A DNA stretch of 16,363 nucleotides from Rhodocyclaceae bacterium UBA2250. Its GTDB lineage: Bacteria > Pseudomonadota > Gammaproteobacteria > Burkholderiales > Rhodocyclaceae. The notes below the pieces were generated by a model. The model made no database searches. It worked only from the letters and a program-made list of their open reading frames with translations, and had not been told where the DNA came from. How positions within the stretch are numbered: the stretch's first letter is position 1; each line of letters begins with the position of its first letter. A program made the translations under genes and the position numbers. The DNA is taken from NCBI GenBank assembly GCA_002347285.1, contig DDXW01000002.1:82697-99059 (forward strand), given 5' to 3'. Positions 1 to 6,428 of the stretch are shown here, piece after piece.

Positions 1-282
1 GGTGAAGATGCGCGCCGCCGTGCCCGCCGCGAGCGCGTGGCCGACCGTGCCGGCGGGAATGCGCTGCGCGACGGGCAGGCACACGCCGGCCTGCGCGACG
101 TCGGCGCGGCGCACCGCGTAGCCGTCCATCGCGCTGTTGTCGAGCGGCGGCACGTCGATGCGCGAGACCTGCGGCGCGGCGAGGATGCGGCCGCGCGCGG
201 CGGCCAGCGGCACGGCCTTGGTTGCGGCGACGGGCGCGGCCGCCGCCAGCAGTTGGTTCAGGGCTTCTTCGTAGCTCAGCAT
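1..282 (-). CDS. moeA: Molybdopterin molybdenumtransferase MoeA, N-terminal part (runs off window)
   Basis: Reverse-strand reading from the ATG at 282 gives 94 residues beginning MLSYEEALNQLL, with the MoeA hallmark VSRIDVPPLDNSAMDGYAV at about residues 39-57, followed by the start of the substrate-binding region (RIPAGTVG). MoeA inserts molybdate into adenylylated molybdopterin to make Moco in the cytoplasm. Only the N-terminal part of an approximately 400-residue family is visible; the rest lies left of the window. The start codon lies inside the end of mobB (shared ATGCTGA, 7 bp overlap), which indicates translational coupling and supports this start. Identification is by motif recognition and is firm; MoeA and its eukaryotic relatives share these motifs, so the exact paralogue (MoeA1 or MoeA2) is not resolved. 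Confidence 0.93.
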   Translation of the reverse strand, partial: MLSYEEALNQLLAAAAPVAATKAVPLAAARGRILAAPQVSRIDVPPLDNSAMDGYAVRRADVAQAGVCLPVAQRIPAGTVGHALAAGTAARIFT

Positions 283-773
283 GGTCGGTCGAGATAGTCG
301 AGGATGAATCGGGCGATCGCGTCGGGGTCGTTGAGATCCAGCATCGGGTGCGGACAGTCGATGGCGGCGTCGGTCGCCACCGCGACGACGCTCGGATTCT
401 CCGGCCAGATCGGCGGCTTGCCGTGGGCCGGGCGATGAATCTCCAGCTTCGAGATCGGCGTCTGCTTGAACCCCTCGACCAGCACCAGGTCGCAGGGCGA
501 CAGCACGGCGAGCTGCTCTTCGAGCGTCGGCTCCGGCGCGCCGCGCAGTTCGTGCATCAGCACCCAGCGCGTGTCGCAGGTCAGCAGCACCTCGCCGGCC
601 CCCGCCTGCCGGTGGCGCCAGGAATCCTTGCCCGGCTGGTCGACGTCGAAATTGTGATGGGTGTGCTTGATCAGCGATACCTTGAGGCCGCGCGCCGCGA
701 AGCGCGGGATCAGCTTCTCGATCAGCGTCGTCTTGCCCGAACCGGAATAACCCGCAAAGCCGAATACCTTCAT
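276..773 (-). CDS. mobB: Molybdopterin-guanine dinucleotide biosynthesis adaptor MobB
   Basis: The 165-residue protein starts MKVFGFAGYSGSGKTTL, with a P-loop GYSGSGKTT at residues 8-16, then LIKHTHHNFDVD and DLVLVEGFKQTPISKLEIHR, the typical MobB signature. MobB is a GTP-binding partner of MobA in conversion of Moco to the bis-MGD form used by DMSO-reductase-type enzymes. Length matches the family (about 160-175). Its ATG overlaps the stop of the upstream ATP-grasp-like gene in an ATGA (770-773), and its stop overlaps the moeA start, so it is the middle gene of a coupled trio. Nothing looks degraded. mobA itself is not in the window. Confidence 0.93.
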   Translation of the reverse strand: MKVFGFAGYSGSGKTTLIEKLIPRFAARGLKVSLIKHTHHNFDVDQPGKDSWRHRQAGAGEVLLTCDTRWVLMHELRGAPEPTLEEQLAVLSPCDLVLVEGFKQTPISKLEIHRPAHGKPPIWPENPSVVAVATDAAIDCPHPMLDLNDPDAIARFILDYLDRPC

Positions 774-1855
774 GTCTCGATCACTTTCGCGAAACCGCCG
801 CCCGGCGTGCGGAAATTGGTGGTCTGGCCCTGGTAGAGCCGCGCGGCGACGAACTGCACCGCGCCACGATAGACGTAGTTGCGGATGTCGGCCTTGAGTT
901 GCATCAGTTCCGCGTCCACCTCGACCGGCAGGGTCGAGGGCGGCGCCAGCGCCTGCGCCACGTAGTCGCCGGCGAGAATCTCGTCGAAGACGCGCTTGGT
1001 CAGCTTGTCGCCGCGATAGGCGCCCTTCGAGCCGTAACCGGACGCCGGCTTGAAGAACAGCTGGCGGCGGCGCTGCCAGAAATCCTCGGCGCGTTCCGCC
1101 GCCACCGCCTCGGTGCGCGGAATGCCCGCCAGCAGGATGCGCCGCGTCTCGGCATCGATATCCCAGTCCGCCAGCTGCGCGTCGTCAGTCAATGCGATCA
1201 GGTTCTTCTTGTCGGCATAGCGGGCATGGCCGGCCGGGTTCGGCGTGATGACGGTGGCGCCGGACAGCCAGGCCTCGCGCAGCGCGGCGTGCGGCGGCTC
1301 GGCGAAGGCGAAGTCGGTGAGGCGGTTGTAGACCAGGTCGAGCTTCGTCTCGCCGACCCACAGCGCGCCGTGGCACAGCAGCAGCTCGGCCGGATCGCAA
1401 ACGAAGGCCGCGATGCCGTGCGCGGCGAACAGTTGCCGGAAGCCGAGGAACTCGGGGTAGAGATACTGCTCCTCGGGCCGGTCGTCGACGATGGCGAGGG
1501 TTTTCAATTCACGGTCGCCGCACTCGGCGCGGAACATCGCCACGTAGGCGTCGAGCACGTCCTGGCGCTGCGCCTGCAGCGCGGCGAGCAGGCCGCCGCC
1601 GGCGTTGGTGTTGATCTCGATGAGCTGCGGGCCGGCGGGCGTCAGGTGAAAGTCGTAGCCCATGAACACGCCGGCCGCCCCGCCAGAACCGACTTTTACG
1701 GACTCGGCCCACGCCGGCAGCGCGACGACGCGCTCGACGGCGGCGATGACATCGCGCATGCGCGCCAGGTCCTCGGCGGCGACCGGCACGACCGCGGCGG
1801 AGAACAGGTGCGGGCGCGCCTCGAACAGCTCGGCGGGAAGGTCGGCTAATCGCAT
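770..1855 (-). CDS. Conserved hypothetical protein with apparently circularly permuted ATP-grasp motifs
   Basis: A 361-residue protein that I cannot assign to a named enzyme. Two motif groups are visible. Near the N-terminus is a metal-binding-like IEINTNAGGG (E80, N82, N84). Near the C-terminus are a nucleotide-loop-like FFKPASGYGSKG (K269, G273-G278), then QLKADIRNYV (K321, D323, R325) and RLYQGQTTNFRTPGGG. In ordinary ATP-grasp enzymes the Lys/Gly-rich loop precedes the ExN metal site; here the order is reversed, which suggests a circular permutation. The likely role is an ATP-dependent ligase or peptide-modifying enzyme of unknown substrate; this is inference. It starts 10 bp after the YjdF-like gene ends and its stop is shared with the mobB start (ATGA), so it is co-transcribed with Moco genes. 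A glutathionylspermidine-synthase-like relative is a possible alternative. Confidence 0.75.
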   Translation of the reverse strand: MRLADLPAELFEARPHLFSAAVVPVAAEDLARMRDVIAAVERVVALPAWAESVKVGSGGAAGVFMGYDFHLTPAGPQLIEINTNAGGGLLAALQAQRQDVLDAYVAMFRAECGDRELKTLAIVDDRPEEQYLYPEFLGFRQLFAAHGIAAFVCDPAELLLCHGALWVGETKLDLVYNRLTDFAFAEPPHAALREAWLSGATVITPNPAGHARYADKKNLIALTDDAQLADWDIDAETRRILLAGIPRTEAVAAERAEDFWQRRRQLFFKPASGYGSKGAYRGDKLTKRVFDEILAGDYVAQALAPPSTLPVEVDAELMQLKADIRNYVYRGAVQFVAARLYQGQTTNFRTPGGGFAKVIET

Positions 1856-1864
1856 GCGGCGAGT

Positions 1865-2497
1865 TTACCCGGACGATCCGCTCAGCTGCGCGATCTGGCG
1901 CTCCTGCATCCGGGCGAGCGTCAGTTGCGCGGCGACCGCGCCGAGCAGCGCCATGAACATGTCGCTCTGCGTGTCCCAGGGATCGCCCTGCGTGCCGAGG
2001 AACTCGACCGCGCCCTGGCCGAAGGCGAGCGCCGTCCACCATTCGATCAGCTCGTAGCTCGCGCTGATCGCCAGCACGACGCAGACGACCAGGAAGGCCA
2101 GCATGCGGCGGCCGGTCACGTAGCCGCCGCGCAGCAGGATCTCGCGCGCGGCGAGCGCCGGCACGCAGCCCTGGAAGAAGTGGCCGAGCCGGTCGTAGGG
2201 ATTGCGCTCGAGCCCGAGCCACTGCGCAACCTCTAAGCCGAGCGGCACGCGCGCGTAGGTGTAGGCGCCGCCGAGCATCAGCACCAGCGCATGCAGGAAG
2301 ATGCCGGCGTAGAGCACGGTGGTCAGCGGGAAGCGCCGCCAGGTCGCCCACAGCACCGGCAGCGCGATCAGCACCGGCGCGACTTCGAGGAACCAGGTCG
2401 CGCGGTCGTAGGGATGCAGACCGGAAATGACGAGCGCGGCGAGCAGCCCGGCCGAAGCGGCGGCGAGCCAGGGCGCGCGCGGGTCGCGGGCGGTCAT
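1865..2497 (-). CDS. YjdF-like DUF2238 integral membrane protein
   Basis: Starting at the ATG at 2497 (MTARDPRAPWL) the protein has 210 residues and about six hydrophobic segments. Conserved-looking blocks are HALVLMLGGAYTYA, YDRLGHFFQGCVPALAAREI, ASYELIEWWTAL and FLGTQGDPWDTQSDM. These match the pattern of the YjdF/DUF2238 inner-membrane family, whose function is unknown. The acidic and histidine residues in the YDRLGHF and GDPWDTQSD blocks could bind a metal or lipid headgroup, but that is speculation. The start was chosen because its ATG overlaps the TGA of sugE (ATGA, 2494-2497); longer upstream reading in the same frame only reads through sugE. Confidence 0.88.
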   Translation of the reverse strand: MTARDPRAPWLAAASAGLLAALVISGLHPYDRATWFLEVAPVLIALPVLWATWRRFPLTTVLYAGIFLHALVLMLGGAYTYARVPLGLEVAQWLGLERNPYDRLGHFFQGCVPALAAREILLRGGYVTGRRMLAFLVVCVVLAISASYELIEWWTALAFGQGAVEFLGTQGDPWDTQSDMFMALLGAVAAQLTLARMQERQIAQLSGSSG

Positions 2498-2814
2498 GCC
2501 GGCGTCGCCAGCTTCAGGCCGACGATGCCGGCGACGATCAGGCCGAGGCTGACCAGCCGCCCGGCCGTCGCCGGCTCGGCGAACAGCACGATGCCGAGGA
2601 GCGCCGTGCCGACCGCGCCGACGCCGACCCACACCGCGTAGGCGGTGCCGACCGGCAGCGACTTCATCACCACGCCGAGCAGCAGCACGCTCGCCGCCAT
2701 CGCCGCCAGCGTCAGCGCCGTCGGCAGCGGGCGCGTGAAGCCGTCGGTGTATTTGAGCCCGATCGCCCACGCCACCTCGAACAGCCCCGCCAGCAACAGA
2801 ACGATCCATGCCAT
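2494..2814 (-). CDS. sugE: Small multidrug resistance (SMR) family exporter, SugE/Gdx type
   Basis: The protein has 106 residues and four predicted transmembrane helices. It starts MAWIVLLLAGLFEVAWAIGLKYTDGF, and E13 in the first helix is the proton/substrate-coupling glutamate of the SMR family. The GTAYAVWVGVGAVGT block in helix 3 is typical of the Gdx (guanidinium/H+ antiporter) branch rather than the EmrE branch. It works as an antiparallel dimer in the inner membrane. It lies 1 bp after the dinG stop (2816) and overlaps the next gene by ATGA. Many gdx genes are controlled by guanidine riboswitches, but there is no room for one here because dinG abuts it. Guanidinium specificity is inferred from the helix-3 motif only. 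Confidence 0.9.
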   Translation of the reverse strand: MAWIVLLLAGLFEVAWAIGLKYTDGFTRPLPTALTLAAMAASVLLLGVVMKSLPVGTAYAVWVGVGAVGTALLGIVLFAEPATAGRLVSLGLIVAGIVGLKLATPA

Positions 2815-2815
2815 C

Positions 2816-4867
2816 TCAGTTCTCCCGATGCTCGAAAAACGCCTCGACCTCGCCGAGCTCGCGCGTGCGCCGCATCGGCGGCAGGCTCTGCCAGATGCGC
2901 CGGCCGTAGGGCTTGTCGACCAGGCGCGGGTCGCAGACCATCAGCACGCCGCGGTCGGCCTCGTCGCGGATCAGCCGCCCGGCGCCCTGCTTCATGCTGA
3001 TCACCGCGCGCGGCAACTGCACCTCGAAGAAGGCGTTGCGGCCCTGCCGTTTCAGGGTGTCGATGCGCGCCGCGAGCACCGGGTCGTCGGGCGGCGCGAA
3101 CGGCAGCTTGTCGATGATCACCAGCGAGAGCGCCTCGCCGCGCACGTCGACGCCCTCCCAGAAGCTCTGGCTCGCGACCAGCACCGCGTTGCCGAGGCGG
3201 CGGAAGCGCTCGAGCAGTTCCGACTTCGAACCCTGCCCCTGCATCAGCAGCGGCATCTCGAGGCCCGCGCCGGCGATGCGCGCCTCCAGTAGTTCGTGGA
3301 TGCGGCGCATCGCGCGCAAACTGGTGCACAGCACGAAGGCGCGGCCGTTCGACGCGCGGACGGCCGGCCAGCAGGCGTCGACCACCGCCTCGCTGTAGTC
3401 GGGATGGTTCGGGTCGGGCATGCCGGTCGGGCAGTAGAGCAGCGCGTGGTTCGGATAGTCGAACGGGCTGTCCCAGCGGCCGGTGGCGGCGTCGGCCAGG
3501 CCGAGCGCATCGCGGTAGTGGGTGAAGTCGTTGCCGACCGCGAGCGTCGCCGAAGTGAAGATCCAGGCGCGCGGATGGCCTTCGAGCTGCTTCCTGAAGA
3601 TCGGCGCGACCGAGAGCGGCGTGAGGTTGAAGCTGACGCCGTAGGCAGTGACCTCGACCCAGCGGACTGGCGGCATGTCTTCCCCTTCCTCCCCCAGCCC
3701 CTCCTTCGCAGGAGGGGAGACTGTTGGCGCCGCCTCATCAGCGCCGAGTTTTGCATCCCCTGCGTTCTGCCAATGCCGCAGCAGCATCACCAGCTCGCCG
3801 CAGCGGCGCAGACAGTTCGCCAGCCCTTCCGAACGGCCGGCCTGGCTTTCGAGATGCTTGCCCAGTTCGTCGAGCATCGCCATCAGGTGCTTGAGCGCAT
3901 CAATCGCCTGCGGGTGCTGCAGCCACTGCGCGGTGGCAAGGCGTCCCTCGTGGCGGAAGGCGAGGCGCAGGTCTTTCGCCGCCTTTTCCAGATCCCTGAC
4001 AGCATCCTGCAAGGGCTTGTAGTCCTTGGCGGCGGCGATGCCTTCGAGCTTGGTGTCGCGCGCCAGGTCGAGCAGCTGGCCGGTGCCGACGCTTTCGCCG
4101 AAGAACAGGCCGGCCACCTCGGGCAGCTGGTGCGCCTCGTCGAAGATCACCGTGTTGCAGGCGGGCAGCAGCTCGCCCATGCCGTCGTCCTTGAGCATCA
4201 CGTCGGCGAAGAACAGGTGGTGGTTCACCACGACGACGTCGGCGACCAGCGCCTCGCGCCGCGCGGCAAGCACGAAACAGTCCTTGACGTGGGCGCACTC
4301 CTGGCCGAGGCAGTTCTCGCGCGTCGAGGTGGCCAGATGCCAGGCGCCGGAATCCTCGGGCACGTCGACGCATTCGGCCTTGTCGCCGCTCGCCGTGGCC
4401 TTGGCGAAGCGCGCGATCTTGTGCAGGTGGGCGACCTCGGCGCGCGAGGCGAGCTTGCCGGCCACCAGCGCGCGGTCGAGGTGGTGCGGGCAGACGTAGT
4501 TGGCGCGGCCCTTGAGCAGCGCGATGGTCGCCGGCACCCCGAGCGCGTCGCGCACGGTCGGCAGGTCGCGGTTGAACAGCTGGTCCTGCAGCGTCTTGGT
4601 GCCGGTGGAGACGATTACCTTGCCGCCGGACAGCAGCGCCGGCGCGAGGTAGGCGAAGGTCTTGCCGGTGCCGGTGCCGGCCTCGGCCACCAGCAGGCGG
4701 CTGCCTTCGATCGCGGCGAGCACTTCGCGCGCCATCGCGACCTGCGAGTCGCGCAGCCGGTAGCCGGGAATGGCGCGGGCGAGCGGGCCGTCGGCGGCGA
4801 ACAGGCGGTCAATCTCTGGCTTGGCGGGTTTGGCAGGCATGGGAGCGCGCAGGTTAACACGCCGCAT
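2816..4867 (-). CDS. dinG: DinG/YoaA-family ATP-dependent DNA helicase with Fe-S cluster motif
   Basis: A 683-residue superfamily 2, XPD-like helicase. Visible motifs: Walker A AEAGTGTGKT (61-70), the four-Cys cluster site C126/C186/C191/C197, DEAH at 243-246, and C-terminal blocks LCTSLRAMRRIHELL, SFWEGVDVRG and QGAGRLIRDEADRG (motif VI). Family members unwind DNA 5'-3' during repair and R-loop or replication-stress processing. The start is ambiguous: ATG 4867 gives MRRVNLRAPMPAK, whereas ATG 4840 (MPAKPAKPEIDRL) is a plausible shorter form; neither has a clear Shine-Dalgarno. Residues about 369-398 are a low-complexity insert (AKLGADEAA, then SPPAKEGLGEEGED) that interrupts the domain between the arch region and helicase domain 2 and comes from repeat DNA (see separate entries). 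First gene of a compact operon, divergent from metY. Confidence 0.92.
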   Translation of the reverse strand: MRRVNLRAPMPAKPAKPEIDRLFAADGPLARAIPGYRLRDSQVAMAREVLAAIEGSRLLVAEAGTGTGKTFAYLAPALLSGGKVIVSTGTKTLQDQLFNRDLPTVRDALGVPATIALLKGRANYVCPHHLDRALVAGKLASRAEVAHLHKIARFAKATASGDKAECVDVPEDSGAWHLATSTRENCLGQECAHVKDCFVLAARREALVADVVVVNHHLFFADVMLKDDGMGELLPACNTVIFDEAHQLPEVAGLFFGESVGTGQLLDLARDTKLEGIAAAKDYKPLQDAVRDLEKAAKDLRLAFRHEGRLATAQWLQHPQAIDALKHLMAMLDELGKHLESQAGRSEGLANCLRRCGELVMLLRHWQNAGDAKLGADEAAPTVSPPAKEGLGEEGEDMPPVRWVEVTAYGVSFNLTPLSVAPIFRKQLEGHPRAWIFTSATLAVGNDFTHYRDALGLADAATGRWDSPFDYPNHALLYCPTGMPDPNHPDYSEAVVDACWPAVRASNGRAFVLCTSLRAMRRIHELLEARIAGAGLEMPLLMQGQGSKSELLERFRRLGNAVLVASQSFWEGVDVRGEALSLVIIDKLPFAPPDDPVLAARIDTLKRQGRNAFFEVQLPRAVISMKQGAGRLIRDEADRGVLMVCDPRLVDKPYGRRIWQSLPPMRRTRELGEVEAFFEHREN
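3698..3717. repeat. Perfect 8-bp GC-rich hairpin inside dinG
   Basis: CCCCTCCT (3698-3705), loop TCGC, AGGAGGGG (3710-3717) is a perfect inverted repeat, flanked by further G/C-rich runs (CCCCTTCCTCCCCCAG just before it). It is translated on the minus strand as part of SPPAKEGLGEEGE in DinG. It resembles the intergenic palindromic repeats common in GC-rich proteobacteria, here carried in frame in a coding gene and directly next to copy A of the dispersed repeat. That it belongs to a dispersed family is inference: no second copy of this hairpin is present in the window. Confidence 0.75.
3727..3752 (-). repeat. Dispersed ~24-bp repeat, copy A (inside dinG)
   Basis: On the minus strand the core reads AAAACTCGGCGCTGATGAGG followed by CGGCGC. 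It matches copies B, C and D in the AACTCGGYGCYG block and the GCGGCG end. In the dinG frame it encodes KLGADEAA. It lies a few bases from the GC-rich hairpin at 3698-3717, so the insert in DinG looks like a composite of two repeat elements. Confidence 0.7.
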
Positions 4868-4885
4868 CGCCCGCCAATCGGCGGA

Positions 4886-4891
4886 TATACT
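4886..4891 (+). promoter_or_regulatory. Possible -10 box for metY
   Basis: TATACT matches the sigma70 -10 consensus at five of six positions and lies about 39 bp upstream of the metY ATG in a 62-bp gap that is AT-richer than its surroundings (a run of eight A follows). No convincing -35 hexamer stands at 16-18 bp upstream, so this is only a candidate. Confidence 0.3.
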
Positions 4892-4929
4892 CGGAAAAAA
4901 AACAATTCCACTTTCCCGGAGGTCATCCC

Positions 4930-6216
4930 ATGAAACTCGAAAACTTTAAGCTGGAGACGCTCGCTGTACACGCCGGCTTCAGCCCCGACCCGACCACCAA
5001 GGCGGTCGCGGTGCCGATCTACCAGACGACGTCCTACGCCTTCGACGACACCCAGCACGGCGCCGACCTGTTCGACCTCAAGGTGGCCGGCAACATCTAC
5101 ACCCGCATCATGAACCCGACCACCGACGTGCTCGAGAAGCGCCTGGCGGCGCTCGAAGGCGGCGTCGGCGCGCTGGCGGTGGCTTCCGGCATGTCGGCGA
5201 TCACCTACGCGATCCAGACCATCGCCGAGGCCGGCGACAACATCGTCTCGGTCGGCACGCTCTACGGCGGCACCTACAACCTGTTCGCCCACACGCTGCC
5301 GCAGTACGGCATCGAGGTGCGCTTCGCCGACTACCGCGACCCCGCGAGCTTCAAGCCTCTGATCGACGGCAAGACCAAGGCGCTGTTCTGCGAATCGGTC
5401 GGCAACCCGCTCGGCAACGTCGTCGACATCGCCGCGCTGGCCGAAGTGGCCCATGCCGCCGGCGTGCCGCTGATCGTGGACAACACCGTGCCGACGCCCT
5501 ACCTGTGCCGCCCGTTCGAGCACGGCGCCGACATCGTCGTGCATGCGCTGACCAAGTATCTCGGCGGCCACGGCACCAGCATCGGCGGCGCGATCGTCGA
5601 TTCCGGCAAGTTCCCCTGGGCCGATCACAAGGAGAAATTCAAGCGGCTCAACACGCCGGACGTCTCCTACCACGGCGTGGTCTATACCGAGGCGCTCGGC
5701 CCGGCCGCCTACATCGGCCGCGCGCGCGTCGTGCCGCTGCGCAACATGGGCGCGGCGATCTCGCCGTTCAACAGCTTCCTGATCCTGCAGGGCATCGAGA
5801 CGCTGCCGGTGCGCATGGACCGCATCTGCGAGAACACGCTGGCGGTGGCGCACTTCCTCAGCAACCACCCGAAGGTCAGCTGGGTGAATTACGCCGGCCT
5901 GCCCGGCCACCGCGAGAACGCGCTGGCGCAGAAATACATGGGCGGCCGCGCTTCGGGCATCCTCTCCTTCGGCGTCGACCTCGGCCGCGACGGCGGCGCA
6001 CGCTTCCAGGATGCCCTCAAGCTGATCACCCGCCTCGTCAACATCGGCGACGCCAAGTCGCTCGCCTGCCATCCGGCCAGCACCACCCACCGCCAGCTCG
6101 GCCCCGAGGAGCTCAAGAAGGCCGGCGTCTCGGAGGACATGGTGCGCCTGTCGATCGGCCTCGAGCACATCGACGACCTCAAGGCCGACCTCGACCAGGC
6201 GCTCGCCGCGGTCTGA
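4930..6216 (+). CDS. metY: O-acetylhomoserine sulfhydrylase (PLP-dependent, Cys/Met metabolism family)
   Basis: A 428-residue protein of the Cys/Met metabolism PLP family. It starts FKLETLAVHAGFSPDPTTKAVAVPIYQTTSY, with the phosphate-binding ASGMSA at 85-90, LIVDNTV at 181-187 and the PLP lysine K209 in HALTKYLGGHG. The C-terminal RLVNIGDAKSLACHPASTTH is characteristic of O-acetylhomoserine aminocarboxypropyltransferases. It makes homocysteine from O-acetylhomoserine and sulfide in the cytoplasm. GGAGG at 4918-4922 sits 7 bases ahead of the ATG. Length and motifs look intact. A cystathionine gamma-synthase is less likely, given the long form with the ADLFDLK and EALG inserts. It is convergent with the 34-codon ORF downstream. 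Confidence 0.93.
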   Translation: MKLENFKLETLAVHAGFSPDPTTKAVAVPIYQTTSYAFDDTQHGADLFDLKVAGNIYTRIMNPTTDVLEKRLAALEGGVGALAVASGMSAITYAIQTIAEAGDNIVSVGTLYGGTYNLFAHTLPQYGIEVRFADYRDPASFKPLIDGKTKALFCESVGNPLGNVVDIAALAEVAHAAGVPLIVDNTVPTPYLCRPFEHGADIVVHALTKYLGGHGTSIGGAIVDSGKFPWADHKEKFKRLNTPDVSYHGVVYTEALGPAAYIGRARVVPLRNMGAAISPFNSFLILQGIETLPVRMDRICENTLAVAHFLSNHPKVSWVNYAGLPGHRENALAQKYMGGRASGILSFGVDLGRDGGARFQDALKLITRLVNIGDAKSLACHPASTTHRQLGPEELKKAGVSEDMVRLSIGLEHIDDLKADLDQALAAV

Positions 6217-6241
6217 GCGCCGCCCCGCCGGCGCCGAGTTT
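6217..6241 (-). repeat. Dispersed ~24-bp repeat, copy B (intergenic)
   Basis: The minus strand reads AAACTCGGCGCCGGCGGGGC followed by GGCGC, nearly identical to copy D. It occupies the short gap between the end of metY and the end of the convergent small ORF, starting at the first base after the metY stop. Confidence 0.75.
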
Positions 6242-6262
6242 CCGTCAGTGCGGGAACTCGGC
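6233..6262. terminator. Stem-loop between convergent metY and small ORF; possible terminator without U-tract
   Basis: Arms GCCGAGTTTCC (6233-6243) and GGGAACTCGGC (6252-6262) pair over 11 positions with one G-U wobble in the + strand RNA, around an 8-base loop. The position, 16 bases after the metY stop, suits a terminator, but no T-run follows on either strand, so it may instead stabilise the 3' end. The left arm is part of repeat copy B and the right arm is the last codons of the small ORF. Confidence 0.4.
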
Positions 6263-6349
6263 CGCCAGCAGCAGCACCAGGCCCAGCACCAGCGCGCCGT
6301 CGAAGGCCAGCCGGCGCAGGCGGTCGTAGAGTTTGTCGAATTCGGTCAT
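6245..6349 (-). CDS. Small (34-residue) predicted single-span membrane peptide
   Basis: A short minus-strand ORF from ATG 6349 to TGA 6245-6247. It has a charged amphipathic start (MTEFDKLYDRLRRLAFDG) followed by about 13 consecutive small or hydrophobic residues (ALVLGLVLLLAA) and a short EFPH tail. GGAGAT lies 5 bases ahead of the ATG, a good ribosome binding site. The layout (basic N-terminus, one leucine-rich segment) resembles small inner-membrane regulators or type I toxin peptides, but I recognise no family. It is divergent from the WYL regulator gene, with a palindromic operator candidate between them, so that regulator may control it. Expression is unproven; the RBS, stop position and hydrophobic pattern argue against chance. 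Confidence 0.5.
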   Translation of the reverse strand: MTEFDKLYDRLRRLAFDGALVLGLVLLLAAEFPH

Positions 6350-6392
6350 GGCAATCTCCATCGGTTCGTGACGGGTGCAGTTTCCGCCCCGC

Positions 6393-6413
6393 GAGGCTCA
6401 TAATGTGAGCCTC
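6393..6413. promoter_or_regulatory. Perfect palindrome, candidate WYL-regulator operator
   Basis: GAGGCTCA (6393-6400), spacer TAATG, TGAGCCTC (6406-6413) is an exact 8+8 inverted repeat that ends 15 bases ahead of the WYL gene ATG. It covers CATAAT (6399-6404), a possible -10 on the plus strand, and CATTAT on the minus strand. This placement fits autorepression and joint control of the divergent small ORF. An RNA hairpin near the ribosome binding site is the alternative reading. Confidence 0.55.
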
Positions 6414-6428
6414 TGAAAGGAACTCGCC

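Noticed and set aside
899..1849. Plus-strand ORF of 316 codons opposite the ATP-grasp-like gene
   Set aside because: High-GC shadow ORF. The minus-strand gene has coherent motifs and overlapping starts/stops with its neighbours.
2494..2830. Guanidine riboswitch ahead of sugE/gdx
   Set aside because: The gene starts 1 bp after the dinG stop, so there is no untranslated leader to hold one.
3296..4933. Long plus-strand ORF of 545 codons opposite dinG
   Set aside because: It is the antisense shadow of a clear DinG gene with all helicase motifs; its own product is Arg/Ala/Gly-rich with no recognisable domain.
4615..6168. Minus-strand 517-codon ORF across metY and the dinG start
   Set aside because: It is antisense to metY, which has the PLP lysine and a good ribosome binding site, and then reads dinG out of frame.
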